A DNA stretch of 15,142 nucleotides, taken from the NCBI GenBank assembly GCA_900765185.1, contig CAAFQT010000025.1, positions 1 to 15,142 of the forward strand. The letters run 5' to 3'. The notes beneath the pieces were generated by a model. That model saw only the letters and a list, made by a program, of their open reading frames with translations, did no database searches and had not been told where the DNA came from. The stretch's first letter is position 1; every line of letters starts with the position of its first letter. Origin of the DNA: an uncultured Collinsella sp. Its GTDB lineage: Bacteria; Actinomycetota; Coriobacteriia; Coriobacteriales; Coriobacteriaceae. Shown piece by piece: positions 1 through 6,141 of the stretch. The position numbers and the translations under genes are program-made.

Positions 1-14
1 GCTTTAAGTTCGAT

Positions 15-91
15 TGGTGCGGCGTATAGGATTCGAACCTATGACGTTCTGATTCGTAGTCAGACCCTCTATCCAGCTGAGGTAACGCCGC
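15..91 (-). tRNA. tRNA-Arg (anticodon ACG)
   Basis: Read on the minus strand, the sequence folds as a complete cloverleaf. The acceptor stem is GCGGCGT (85-91) with ACGCCGC (19-25). The discriminator is A at 18 and an encoded CCA lies at 15-17. The anticodon stem TCTGA/TCAGA holds the loop CTACGAA, giving anticodon ACG, and the T-loop is TTCGAAT. An ACG anticodon (A34 normally edited to inosine) reads the CGU/CGC/CGA arginine codons, which are the main arginine codons of the surrounding genes. A promoter lies directly upstream at 104-132. No terminator is visible because the window begins 14 bases past the 3' end. Confidence 0.96.
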
Positions 92-103
92 AGCGCAAGA
101 CAT

Positions 104-132
104 ATAAAACCACTTTAGCTTATTGGAGTCAA
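104..132 (-). promoter_or_regulatory. Promoter of tRNA-Arg
   Basis: On the minus strand a -35 hexamer TTGACT (127-132, five of six consensus bases) is separated by 17 bases from a -10-like TTTTAT (104-109). The TATA-like frame shifted by one or two bases is equally possible. Initiation would fall a few bases before the mature tRNA 5' end at 91, the usual spacing for a tRNA gene. Confidence 0.6.
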
Positions 133-168
133 GCACAATCTCAAACTTTTTTGTGGAACGCAGTTTTA

Positions 169-546
169 TCATGCTGCTCCGCATATACCGCCGTTCCCCG
201 TACGATCGATTGGCTTTTCGATCACGTCGAACTTGGCATCAAGTTCCCTCAGGAGCGATCTCACCCGCTGGGCACAATCATAATCGGGAAACGAGATGCT
301 CAGCATGCGCGCGACCTGGTTGGAAGTCCCAACTCCATAGAAGTGCTCCAGCGCCACAAGTCCCTCGTGCGTCACAAAGGTCTCGACCACATGCGGCGAC
401 TCCTCAAAGCACCATTGTGTCAACGGACCCTCACTCGTCTGCCGAACCACCAGGCCGCCCATGCCAGACGGCTCACACGTTACAAGCAGGTACTCCCCGC
501 CCTCGTCGCTCTCAAACAAAACCACCCGATCATCAAACAGCTCCAT
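169..546 (-). CDS. Hypothetical protein, 125 aa, with a possible LexA-controlled promoter
   Basis: I do not recognise this protein. It begins MELFDDRVVLFESDEG and ends in a glycine/cysteine-rich tail GNGGICGAA. It has no membrane segment or signal peptide, is acidic at the N-terminus and looks soluble. A good ribosome binding site (AAAGGGGA, four bases before the ATG) and normal codon use support a real gene. It stands alone between the serS terminator and the tRNA-Arg promoter. No intrinsic terminator follows its stop codon at 169, so transcription may continue into the tRNA. Upstream, an extended -10 promoter is overlapped by a perfect GAAC-N4-GTTC palindrome, which suggests control by the SOS repressor LexA. 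That is inference from the motif. Confidence that it is a gene is fairly high; its function is unknown. Confidence 0.75.
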   Translation of the reverse strand: MELFDDRVVLFESDEGGEYLLVTCEPSGMGGLVVRQTSEGPLTQWCFEESPHVVETFVTHEGLVALEHFYGVGTSNQVARMLSISFPDYDCAQRVRSLLRELDAKFDVIEKPIDRTGNGGICGAA

Positions 547-579
547 CGCGTCCCCTTTCTCTCGCTCTTATTTAGCAAA

Positions 580-619
580 AGCATAGCAGGTAGATGGCTG
601 TATACAGAACAGCTGTTCG
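580..619 (-). promoter_or_regulatory. Candidate promoter with LexA-like (SOS) box
   Basis: On the minus strand an extended -10 (TGC followed by TATGCT, 580-588) lies 18 bases from a weak -35 TTCTGT (604-609). The perfect palindrome GAACAGCTGTTC (607-618) overlaps the -35. It fits the Gram-positive and actinobacterial SOS box core GAAC-N4-GTTC and is followed by G at 619, as in CGAAC-N4-GTTCG. A second palindrome, CTGTATACAG (598-607), abuts it. The position over the promoter of the 125-aa gene fits a repressor site. Confidence 0.45.
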
Positions 620-672
620 TGTGTTTTCTATTGAGCTGTCCGCACGGCATGGTATGGACCTACGCACAAAAT

Positions 673-697
673 AGGGCGCCCCCCAAAGGAGCGCCCT
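673..697 (-). terminator. Intrinsic terminator of serS
   Basis: The arms AGGGCGC (673-679) and GCGCCCT (691-697) form a strong GC stem, which extends inward with GG/CC pairs. On the minus strand it is followed by ATTTTGT. It begins 23 bases after the serS stop codon. Confidence 0.8.
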
Positions 698-720
698 TGC
701 ATATCCCCTATGCAGCCGAG

Positions 721-2004
721 TTACGCGACCGGCTCGATCTTCTCGAGACCGCCCATGTAAGGACGCAGAACCTCGGGGATCGTGATGGTACCGTCGGCGT
801 TCTGGTAGTTCTCCAGAATGGCGGCCATGGTGCGGCCGGCCGGCAGGCCGGAACCGTTGAGAGTGTGCAGGTAGCGCGAACCCTTGAAGTTCTCGGGGTC
901 GCGATACTTGATGTTGGCGCGGCGAGCCTGGAAGTCACCGCAGTTGGAGCAGGAGCTGATCTCCTTGTAGGCGTTGTAGCTCGGCAGCCAGACCTCGACG
1001 TCGTAGGTCTGACGGGCAGAGAAGCCCAAGTCGCCGGTGCACAGGCTAATCACGCGATACGGAAGGCCCAGCTGCTGCAGCAGGTACTCGGCCTCGGCGG
1101 TCATGCTCTCGAGCTCCTCGTCGGACTCCTCCGGTTTAGCGAACTTGACCATCTCGACCTTGTCGAACTCGTGCTGACGGATGATGCCGCGGGTGTCGCG
1201 ACCGGCGGAACCGGCCTCCTCACGGAAGCAGGGGGTGAAGGCGGTGTAGCGGCGCGGCAGGGTGTCGGCATCGAGGACCTCGCCGGCGTGCAGGTTGGTG
1301 AGCACGACCTCGGCGGTGGGGATCAGGAAGTTGTCACCCGAGACGTGATAGGCGTCGTCCTCGAACTTGGGCAGCTGACCCGTGCCAAACATGGTCTGAC
1401 GCTTGACGACGATGGGCGGCCACCACTCCTTAAAACCACGGCTGGTGTGCGTATCGAGGAAGAAGTTGATGAGGGCGCGCTCCAGGCGGGCGCCGGCGCC
1501 GCCGAGAACGGTAAAGCGGCTGCCGGAGAGCTTGTTGCCACGCTCGAAGTCGAGGATGTCCAGATCGGTGCCCAGATCCCAGTGCGGCTTAAAGTCGAAG
1601 TCGAACTCGCGCGGGGTGCCCCAGCGGCGACGCTCGATGTTCTCGTCCTCGTCCTTACCGTACGGGGTGGCATCGCACGGAATGTTGGGCAGGTGAGCCA
1701 TGAAGTCGTACTGCTCCTGCTCGAGAGCGGTGCGGCGCTCGGCCAGACCGTCAATCTTCTCGTTGACGGCGCGCACGGCCTCCTTGGCGGCCTCGGCCTC
1801 GTCCTTCTTGCCCTCCTTCATCAGGGCGCCGATCTTCTTGGACTCGGCATTGCGCGTAGCCTGGAGCTCCTCAACCTCGGTGATGACGGCACGGCGCTCG
1901 TCGTCGAGCTCAAAGAACTTCTCGCGATCCCAAGACGTCTGGCGGTTAGCCATGGCGACATCGATGGCATCGGGGTTCTCGCGAACAAACTTGATATCAA
2001 GCAT
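721..2004 (-). CDS. serS: Seryl-tRNA synthetase
   Basis: SerS charges tRNA-Ser (and tRNA-Sec where present) with serine in the cytoplasm. The protein of 427 aa is typical in length. Residues 1-110 form the charged, helical tRNA-binding arm (a long coiled coil rich in E, K and A). The class II catalytic core follows. Motif 2 contains FREEAGSAGRDTRG (260-273) and motif 3 is GLPAGRTMAAILENY (386-400), both diagnostic of SerRS. I chose the ATG at 2002-2004 because GGAGG lies six bases upstream and homologues begin MLDIKFVREN. A start nine codons further upstream at 2031 is in frame but has no binding site. The gene is transcribed alone, ends in an intrinsic terminator and faces the 57-aa membrane protein gene across a palindrome-rich divergent promoter. 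I see no T-box leader. Confidence 0.97.
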   Translation of the reverse strand: MLDIKFVRENPDAIDVAMANRQTSWDREKFFELDDERRAVITEVEELQATRNAESKKIGALMKEGKKDEAEAAKEAVRAVNEKIDGLAERRTALEQEQYDFMAHLPNIPCDATPYGKDEDENIERRRWGTPREFDFDFKPHWDLGTDLDILDFERGNKLSGSRFTVLGGAGARLERALINFFLDTHTSRGFKEWWPPIVVKRQTMFGTGQLPKFEDDAYHVSGDNFLIPTAEVVLTNLHAGEVLDADTLPRRYTAFTPCFREEAGSAGRDTRGIIRQHEFDKVEMVKFAKPEESDEELESMTAEAEYLLQQLGLPYRVISLCTGDLGFSARQTYDVEVWLPSYNAYKEISSCSNCGDFQARRANIKYRDPENFKGSRYLHTLNGSGLPAGRTMAAILENYQNADGTITIPEVLRPYMGGLEKIEPVA

Positions 2005-2033
2005 TAGATCCTCCGGCGATATACATTCCATTT

Positions 2034-2072
2034 AGGTTGCAACCTTGTACATGTATGGGCAAGTATATACTT
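2034..2072. promoter_or_regulatory. Divergent promoter region with adjacent perfect palindromes
   Basis: Between serS and the 57-aa gene lie the perfect 12-bp palindromes AGGTTGCAACCT (2034-2045) and AAGTATATACTT (2061-2072), with TACATGTA (2048-2055) between them. The TATA palindrome can supply a -10 in both directions. On the plus strand TATACT follows TTGTAC with a short 15-base gap. On the minus strand TATACT lies 18 bases from TTGGGT. Shared promoter function is inferred; the palindromes are seen directly. Confidence 0.45.
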
Positions 2073-2115
2073 ATGAGCGTTTACGACCCAACTCAACTAC
2101 GCAAGAAGGCACCCA

Positions 2116-2289
2116 ATGGACGCAGTTTTTTCCTTTTTGTTTGGCACCCGCACCGGTTTTGCCATCCTTTTCGCCGGCGGCATCCTGTTATTTGCGATTC
2201 TTGCCTTTGTAATGGAGAAGCGTACCCATAAGATGTACGTCGACCGCGGACCCAAGTCCGAGGATGAGGAAGACAGCTTCTGGGACTAA
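2116..2289 (+). CDS. Small single-pass membrane protein, 57 aa
   Basis: An ATG at 2116, six bases after the binding site AAGAAGG, opens a 57-codon frame ending in TAA at 2287-2289. The protein begins MDAVFSFLFGTRTG. It has one strongly hydrophobic helix at about residues 14-33 (FAILFAGGILLFAILAFVM), then a basic stop-transfer patch EKRTHK and an acidic tail DRGPKSEDEEDSFWD. The likely topology is N-terminus out and C-terminal tail in the cytoplasm. It is divergent from serS and convergent with proC, and its stop codon overlaps the first bases of the inverted-repeat element at 2288-2446. I do not recognise a family. The membrane-protein architecture, start signals and position in an otherwise empty gap make it a real gene in my view. 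Confidence 0.75.
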   Translation: MDAVFSFLFGTRTGFAILFAGGILLFAILAFVMEKRTHKMYVDRGPKSEDEEDSFWD

Positions 2290-2446
2290 CCTGCCATTTA
2301 GGGACAGGTTTATTTTGGTCGGTTTTATCTGGGCAAACGTAAGCGCCCCGCAACTGGAATTGAGCCAGTTGCGGGGCGCTTTTCGCACATACGACAAAAC
2401 CGCAGGAAAAACCTGCCAAAATAAACCTGTCCCTAAATGGCAGGTT
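2288..2446. repeat. Intergenic inverted-repeat element, 31-bp perfect arms
   Basis: The arms 2288-2318 and 2416-2446 are perfect inverted copies over 31 bp. They exactly fill the gap between the convergent stop codons of the 57-aa gene and proC. Each arm also contains inner symmetry: AACCTG with CAGGTT in the left arm, and in the right flank AAAACCTGCCA (2408-2418) with TGGCAGGTTTT (2438-2448). A separate terminator hairpin sits in the loop. The design resembles a REP/BIME-like or MITE-like intergenic repeat. Whether it is dispersed in the genome cannot be seen here. Confidence 0.8.
2341..2383. terminator. Terminator between convergent genes
   Basis: A perfect 17-bp stem, 2341-2357 with 2365-2381, encloses the loop AATTGAG. 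The plus strand continues with a TTTT run at 2380-2383, a good terminator for the 57-aa gene. On the minus strand the stem ends in CTTACGTTTG, a weaker tract that may still serve proC. It is centred inside the inverted-repeat element. Confidence 0.85.
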
Positions 2447-3217
2447 TTACTGGAGAGTTGCGTCGATTGCCTTGACCAGGGCACTGCGCATGCCGGCGTC
2501 CTCGAGCGCAACGACGCCCTTGATGGTGGCACCACCGGGCGAGCATACGGCATCCTTCATCGCCGCAGGATGCTGGCCAGTTGCAAGCTGCAGCTTTGCC
2601 GTACCCAGCACCATCTGGCTCACAATGCGATAGGCATCGGCGCGCGGGATACCGTGCTTGACGGCCGCGTCGCCCAAGGCCTCGATCGCCATGGCGACAA
2701 ATGCCGGTGCGCAACCGCCCACGGTACCGCCCACAAACAGCAGGCTCGTGTCGAGCTCGACGACGGTGCCAAGCTTACCGAGCAGGTCGAGCACAACAGC
2801 ACGCTGCTCGTCATTGAGCGTAGAGGACTTCTCGCAGGCGATGACGCCCTCGCCCACCGAAACCGGTGTGTTGGGCACCGTCGAGATGTGCGCAACACCC
2901 GGCAGGACCTGCTCCCACTTGGCGCTATCCCAAGTCCAGGCGACCGAAAGGACAACTTTGTCGGCTAGAGCGTCCTTGAGCGGAGCGAAGACCTTCTCGA
3001 TCATGTACGGCTTGACCGCAGCAACCACGATATCGGATGCGGCGACAACCTCCGCCGCATCACGACAGGCAACCATCCCACGCGTCTCACAACGCTCAAC
3101 CAAGGCGTCGTAGTGGCCCGCGCAGGCGCACATATCGCTCGCAGCCACACCGGCGGCGATCCAGCCATCGGCCATAGCGCTCGCCATATTGCCGAAACCG
3201 ACAAATCCAATCTTCAT
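2447..3217 (-). CDS. proC: Pyrroline-5-carboxylate reductase
   Basis: ProC performs the last step of proline synthesis, the NAD(P)H-dependent reduction of 1-pyrroline-5-carboxylate to proline. The 256-aa protein opens with a Rossmann motif GFVGFGNMASAM (residues 4-15). It has VPNTPVSVGEG (114-124), the family's MPNTP-type motif. It ends with the signature dimerisation region HPAAMKDAVCSPGGATIKGV (216-235) followed by LEDAGMRSALVKAI. The segment around residues 91-103 (SVAWTWDSAKWEQ) differs from the usual SxxAG sequence but is in frame. Length is slightly below the usual 265-270. The ATG at 3217 has GAGAGG ten bases upstream. It appears to be a single gene, with rlmH ending 73 bases before its start and a terminator after its stop. 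Confidence 0.93.
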   Translation of the reverse strand: MKIGFVGFGNMASAMADGWIAAGVAASDMCACAGHYDALVERCETRGMVACRDAAEVVAASDIVVAAVKPYMIEKVFAPLKDALADKVVLSVAWTWDSAKWEQVLPGVAHISTVPNTPVSVGEGVIACEKSSTLNDEQRAVVLDLLGKLGTVVELDTSLLFVGGTVGGCAPAFVAMAIEALGDAAVKHGIPRADAYRIVSQMVLGTAKLQLATGQHPAAMKDAVCSPGGATIKGVVALEDAGMRSALVKAIDATLQ

Positions 3218-3290
3218 ATCTCATAATCCTCTCAGACACGCTCTTCGAAACGAAAGCTATTGTCCCACGGCATTGTTTCGTATTGCCGGC

Positions 3291-3761
3291 CTATTTGTGA
3301 TACGGCTCGCCACGGCTGATCTTGCAGGCGCGATAGATTTGCTCCAGCAGCACCACGCGCGCCAGGTTATGCGGCAAGGTAATGCGTCCAAAGCTGAGCA
3401 TCTCGTCGGCTCGTGCGCGTACATCATCGCTCACGCCGTCCGATCCGCCAATCACAAAGGTGATGTCGCTGTTACCACGCAGCATAAGATCATCGAGCCG
3501 CGCCGAAAGCTCCTCGCTCGAGCGCTCTTTGCCCTCAATGGCCAGCAAGATCACATGCGCTCGAGGCGGCAGGACTGCAAGAATCGCCGCCCCCTCCTTG
3601 TCGCGCGCGGCATCCACGCCGCCCGCCTTAGCCGGGTCGATATCGGCCACCTCGCGGATATCAACCTTGGCATAGGCACCCAGGCGCTTGGTGTACTCAG
3701 CGCAGGCGTCCTTCCAAAAGCGCTCCTTGAGCTTACCGACACAAACGACGGTGTATTTCAC
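3291..3761 (-). CDS. rlmH: 23S rRNA (pseudouridine-1915 N3) methyltransferase
   Basis: RlmH is a SPOUT-class methyltransferase that methylates pseudouridine 1915 in helix 69 of 23S rRNA on the 70S ribosome, using S-adenosylmethionine. At 156 aa it has the family's normal length. The trefoil-knot SAM site is visible as FVIGGSDGVSDDVRARAD (102-119), and the characteristic C-terminus HNLARVVLLEQIYRACKISR is followed by GEPYHK. The start is a GTG at 3759-3761, chosen because homologues begin MKYTVVCVGK or similar and because AAAGGAG lies nine bases upstream. That binding site is inside the last codons of the SPFH gene, whose TAG ends only six bases before, so the two are probably translationally coupled. 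Confidence 0.96.
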   Translation of the reverse strand: MKYTVVCVGKLKERFWKDACAEYTKRLGAYAKVDIREVADIDPAKAGGVDAARDKEGAAILAVLPPRAHVILLAIEGKERSSEELSARLDDLMLRGNSDITFVIGGSDGVSDDVRARADEMLSFGRITLPHNLARVVLLEQIYRACKISRGEPYHK

Positions 3762-3767
3762 GCGTGT

Positions 3768-4706
3768 CTACTCCTTTGACTCGTTCTGAACCTTACCGGC
3801 AGCCAGCATCTGCTCGAACATAGAGGCCGACTGCGAAAAGTCGCTCGGCAGCACGACCGTCGAGGTTTTACCCGTGCGAGCGAACTCCGTCATCATCTCG
3901 GACCACTGCGTAAACATGAACAGTTGGTTGGCCTCGTCATTGCCGACACCCGTCTCCTGGATGATCTCGAGCGAATCTTTGATACCCAGCGCGATGGCCT
4001 TGCGCTGGTTGGCGATGCCCTCGCCCGCCTTTTCCATAGCCTCAGCCTCGGCGGTCGCCTCGGTGACGCGCTTGATGCGGTCTGCCTCAGCGAGCTCCTG
4101 TGCCGCAGCGCGCTTGCGCTGGGCGGCGTTGATGTCGTTCATGGAGTTCTCTACCTCGGTCGGCAGTGCGATTTTGGTGATGAGCGTCGACACGAGGGTG
4201 AAGCCGTAGGCGGCCATCTGCTCGGAAACGGTAGCGTTGACATCCTTGGCGATGTCGTCCTTCTTGGCAAAGACCTCATCGAGTGTGTAGACGGGAATCG
4301 AAGAGCGCAGGGCGTCGGTGATGAAGTCACGCATCTGGTCGACGGGCTCCTGCAGCATATAGTAGCTCTTGTAGATGCCCGAATCTGCCGGGCCGGCGCC
4401 CATGTCATAGCTCACGTGGTACTGAGCAGAGACCTCAAGGCCGATGGTCACGTTGTCCTGGGTCTTAACGTCGATGCCAAAACCGTTTTTCATGGTGCGC
4501 AGACTCACCGTGGCGGCCTTGCGGTCGATCACGGGCACCTTCATGTGGAAGCCCGCGTTGACGATGCGGTTAAACTTGCCCAGACGCTCGATGATCACGG
4601 CATGCTGCTGTTCAACGACGTAGCAGGCGTTGGGAAGCAGCAGCAACAGAATGATGATGGGAATCAAAAGGCTGGTAAGGGCAGCGATGATACCGGACAA
4701 CAGCAT
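3768..4706 (-). CDS. SPFH/band-7 domain membrane protein (stomatin-like)
   Basis: The protein of 312 aa has an N-terminal membrane anchor (residues 4-25, mostly L and I). A band-7/SPFH domain follows at about 29-190 (YVVEQQHAVIIERLGKFNRI, then FHMKVPVIDRKAATVSLR). A charged alanine/glutamate-rich helical segment typical of the family lies at about 195-235 (AAQRKRAAAQELAEADRIKR, EATAEAEAMEKAGEG). Such proteins oligomerise on the membrane and organise microdomains or shield partners. The true start is the ATG at 4704-4706, since GAGGAG lies five bases upstream; an in-frame ATG seven codons earlier has no such signal. It is the first gene of a two-gene unit with rlmH. A weak promoter, GTCACA-17-TATCCT (4739-4767), lies upstream. 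No NfeD-type partner is adjacent. The exact subfamily is not clear. Confidence 0.9.
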   Translation of the reverse strand: MLLSGIIAALTSLLIPIIILLLLLPNACYVVEQQHAVIIERLGKFNRIVNAGFHMKVPVIDRKAATVSLRTMKNGFGIDVKTQDNVTIGLEVSAQYHVSYDMGAGPADSGIYKSYYMLQEPVDQMRDFITDALRSSIPVYTLDEVFAKKDDIAKDVNATVSEQMAAYGFTLVSTLITKIALPTEVENSMNDINAAQRKRAAAQELAEADRIKRVTEATAEAEAMEKAGEGIANQRKAIALGIKDSLEIIQETGVGNDEANQLFMFTQWSEMMTEFARTGKTSTVVLPSDFSQSASMFEQMLAAGKVQNESKE

Positions 4707-4783
4707 GGTCTCTCCTCTGATAGGCACACGTTGGCATTAGGATACCCGCACGAAGCAGCTGTGTGACACCAACAAGAGGACCC

Positions 4784-5002
4784 GTGGTCAAAAAAGGCCA
4801 AATATGAGTACTGTTACCAGTTTAGTAACAGCGTATTTGGGTCAAAATCGCCTCGTTGAACCCGAGGTCTATCGAAATTACTTCATTTTGTCTCAAGGTT
4901 GAGCCAAATTAGCGTACATCTGTTGCGCAAAATGAGCAAAAATGGCTTCATGAAATGTCTCTATTTTCATGTCAGTACTCATATTTGCCACTTTTTGACC
5001 AC
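4784..5002. repeat. Intergenic element with 30-bp imperfect terminal inverted repeats (MITE-like)
   Basis: This covers most of the 387-base gap between the SPFH gene and tRNA-Leu, and I see no gene in the gap. The segments 4784-4813 (GTGGTCAAAAA, then AAATATGAGTACTG) and 4973-5002 are inverted copies matching at 27 of 30 positions. They bound a 159-base, AT-richer interior. Inside the left end is a hairpin, CTGTTAC with GTAACAG (4811-4817/4825-4831), framed by CCAAATA/TATTTGG. Near the right end CATGAAA pairs with TTTCATG (4949-4955/4965-4971). There is no reading frame for a transposase. A non-autonomous mobile element or a dispersed regulatory repeat are both possible. Confidence 0.6.
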
Positions 5003-5057
5003 AGGGACATCTACCGCGCGAAATCGATATGTCAAATCTGCCAAAACGGCCCATAAC

Positions 5058-5082
5058 AAAAAAGCTCCCATTGCTGGGAGCT
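5058..5082 (-). terminator. Intrinsic terminator of tRNA-Leu
   Basis: The stem AGCTCCC/GGGAGCT (5063-5069/5076-5082) with a 6-base loop is followed on the minus strand by six T residues (5058-5063). It begins 12 bases beyond the tRNA 3' end. Confidence 0.9.
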
Positions 5083-5093
5083 CTTTCAATCAA

Positions 5094-5180
5094 TGGTGCG
5101 GGCGAAAGGACTTGAACCTTCATGGGGTTGCCCCCATACGGACCTGAACCGTACGCGTCTGCCAATTCCGCCACGCCCGC
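5094..5180 (-). tRNA. tRNA-Leu (anticodon CAG)
   Basis: On the minus strand a class II tRNA of 87 nt is complete. The acceptor GCGGGCG (5174-5180) pairs with CGCCCGC (5098-5104), the discriminator is A, and CCA is encoded at 5094-5096. The anticodon stem TACGG/CCGTA holds the loop TTCAGGT, giving anticodon CAG, which reads the CUG leucine codon. The long variable arm (TGGGGGCAACCCCA) is typical of tRNA-Leu. It has its own promoter and terminator. Confidence 0.96.
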
Positions 5181-5191
5181 GTGCAGGAATT

Positions 5192-5220
5192 AGAATAACG
5201 GAGCGCCATCGCGAACGCAA
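5192..5220 (-). promoter_or_regulatory. Promoter of tRNA-Leu
   Basis: On the minus strand TTGCGT (5215-5220) is separated by exactly 17 bases from TATTCT (5192-5197). The predicted start of transcription lies about five bases before the mature tRNA 5' end at 5180. The promoter fills the short gap after tatD, whose stop codon is at 5224. Confidence 0.6.
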
Positions 5221-5223
5221 GAA

Positions 5224-6141
5224 CTATTTTTGAAAAAGTTTGCAGGCATTTTCCCAAGCTGCTCGCGCGATTGCCTCAGCATCCTCGCCGGTACGATCGA
5301 CACGGTCGTTGACCAGCGTGTTTGCCGTGATAGAAATCATTGCCGGCTCGCACTCAAGACCGCGGATGGGCTCCGGAGCCATGTACGGGCAGTCCGTCTC
5401 GAACAAAATGCGATCGAGCGGGGTTGCCGCGAATGCCTCGCGAACCTCGTCGTTACGCTTAAAGGTCGCCGCGCCGCCATAGGCGATGTAGCAACCCAGG
5501 TCCACAAAGCGCTCCATCGTGGCGCGGTCCTCACCAAAGCAGTGCAGCACGCAGCCGGCCTGGGGCACGCCCACCTCGCGCAGCACGTTGTACGCATCCA
5601 CGTGCGAGGTACGCCCCTCGTCCGCGTCTTCGTGACGCAGATGCAGCTCTACCGGCACGTTGCGGCGCACGGCGACCTCGAGTTGGCGTGCCATGCAGTC
5701 GATCTGCACGCTGTGAGGCGCCGGCGCGATGTCGTCGTCATAGTCCATGTGGTAGTCCAGGCCGATTTCGCCAATACCGGCGCATAAGGGGTCATCGAGT
5801 GCGGCAACGACCTGCGCGTGAACGTCGTCGGTATAGTCCGGCGCACCATACGGATGCACGCCGGCAAGATACTTGATCTGAGGGATATCCTGCATCGGCA
5901 GAATTTCGCGCACGAGCCAGTCGCTATAGTCCGTCACGCTGCGTTTGTCAGCGATGGGGTCGAACATCGTCACCAACAGGTCGACGCCCGCGGCTTTGGC
6001 GCGCACGAGCGTCTCGGGCACTTCTTTGCCCCAAAACGAAAGCAGATGCGCATGCGTGTCGGCAAGCGGCGCCAAGGGCACGGGACAAGCAACCGTCTTC
6101 TTTTTCTTGGTAAACGTCACGCGTTCGGCATTAAGCGTCAT
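5224..6141 (-). CDS. TatD-family metal-dependent hydrolase/DNase
   Basis: This is a TIM-barrel metallohydrolase of the TatD family; characterised members act as 3'-5' exonucleases on DNA or RNA. The 305-aa protein shows all expected metal ligands: DTHAHL (28-33, H30 and H32), GIGEIGLDY (122-130, E125), ELHLRH (165-170, H167), HCFGED (200-205, H200) and ETDCPYMAPEP (248-258, D250). The first about 27 residues (MTLNAERVTFTKKKKTV) are an extra, lysine-rich leader compared with most family members. The ATG overlaps the end of rsmA by 11 bases (ATGACGCTTAA), with AGGAG inside the rsmA coding sequence. The two are therefore translationally coupled. tatD next to rsmA and metG is a common bacterial neighbourhood. 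Substrate in this organism is unknown. Confidence 0.93.
   Translation of the reverse strand: MTLNAERVTFTKKKKTVACPVPLAPLADTHAHLLSFWGKEVPETLVRAKAAGVDLLVTMFDPIADKRSVTDYSDWLVREILPMQDIPQIKYLAGVHPYGAPDYTDDVHAQVVAALDDPLCAGIGEIGLDYHMDYDDDIAPAPHSVQIDCMARQLEVAVRRNVPVELHLRHEDADEGRTSHVDAYNVLREVGVPQAGCVLHCFGEDRATMERFVDLGCYIAYGGAATFKRNDEVREAFAATPLDRILFETDCPYMAPEPIRGLECEPAMISITANTLVNDRVDRTGEDAEAIARAAWENACKLFQK

Noticed and set aside
151..2007. Long plus-strand open frame (618 codons) opposite serS and the 125-aa gene
   Set aside because: It spans the serS terminator, has no binding site or recognisable domain, and mirrors two genes with clear homology. It is a GC-rich antisense shadow.
2005..2031. Upstream ATG of serS giving nine extra residues
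   Set aside because: GGAGG lies correctly before the ATG at 2004, and family members begin at MLDIKF.
3240..3286. Hairpin CGAAAC/GTTTCG between rlmH and proC as a terminator
   Set aside because: The stem is only six pairs with a very long loop and no T run on either strand.
4707..4727. Upstream ATG of the SPFH gene giving seven extra residues
   Set aside because: The extra codons encode the GAGGAG binding site itself, which fits the ATG at 4706.
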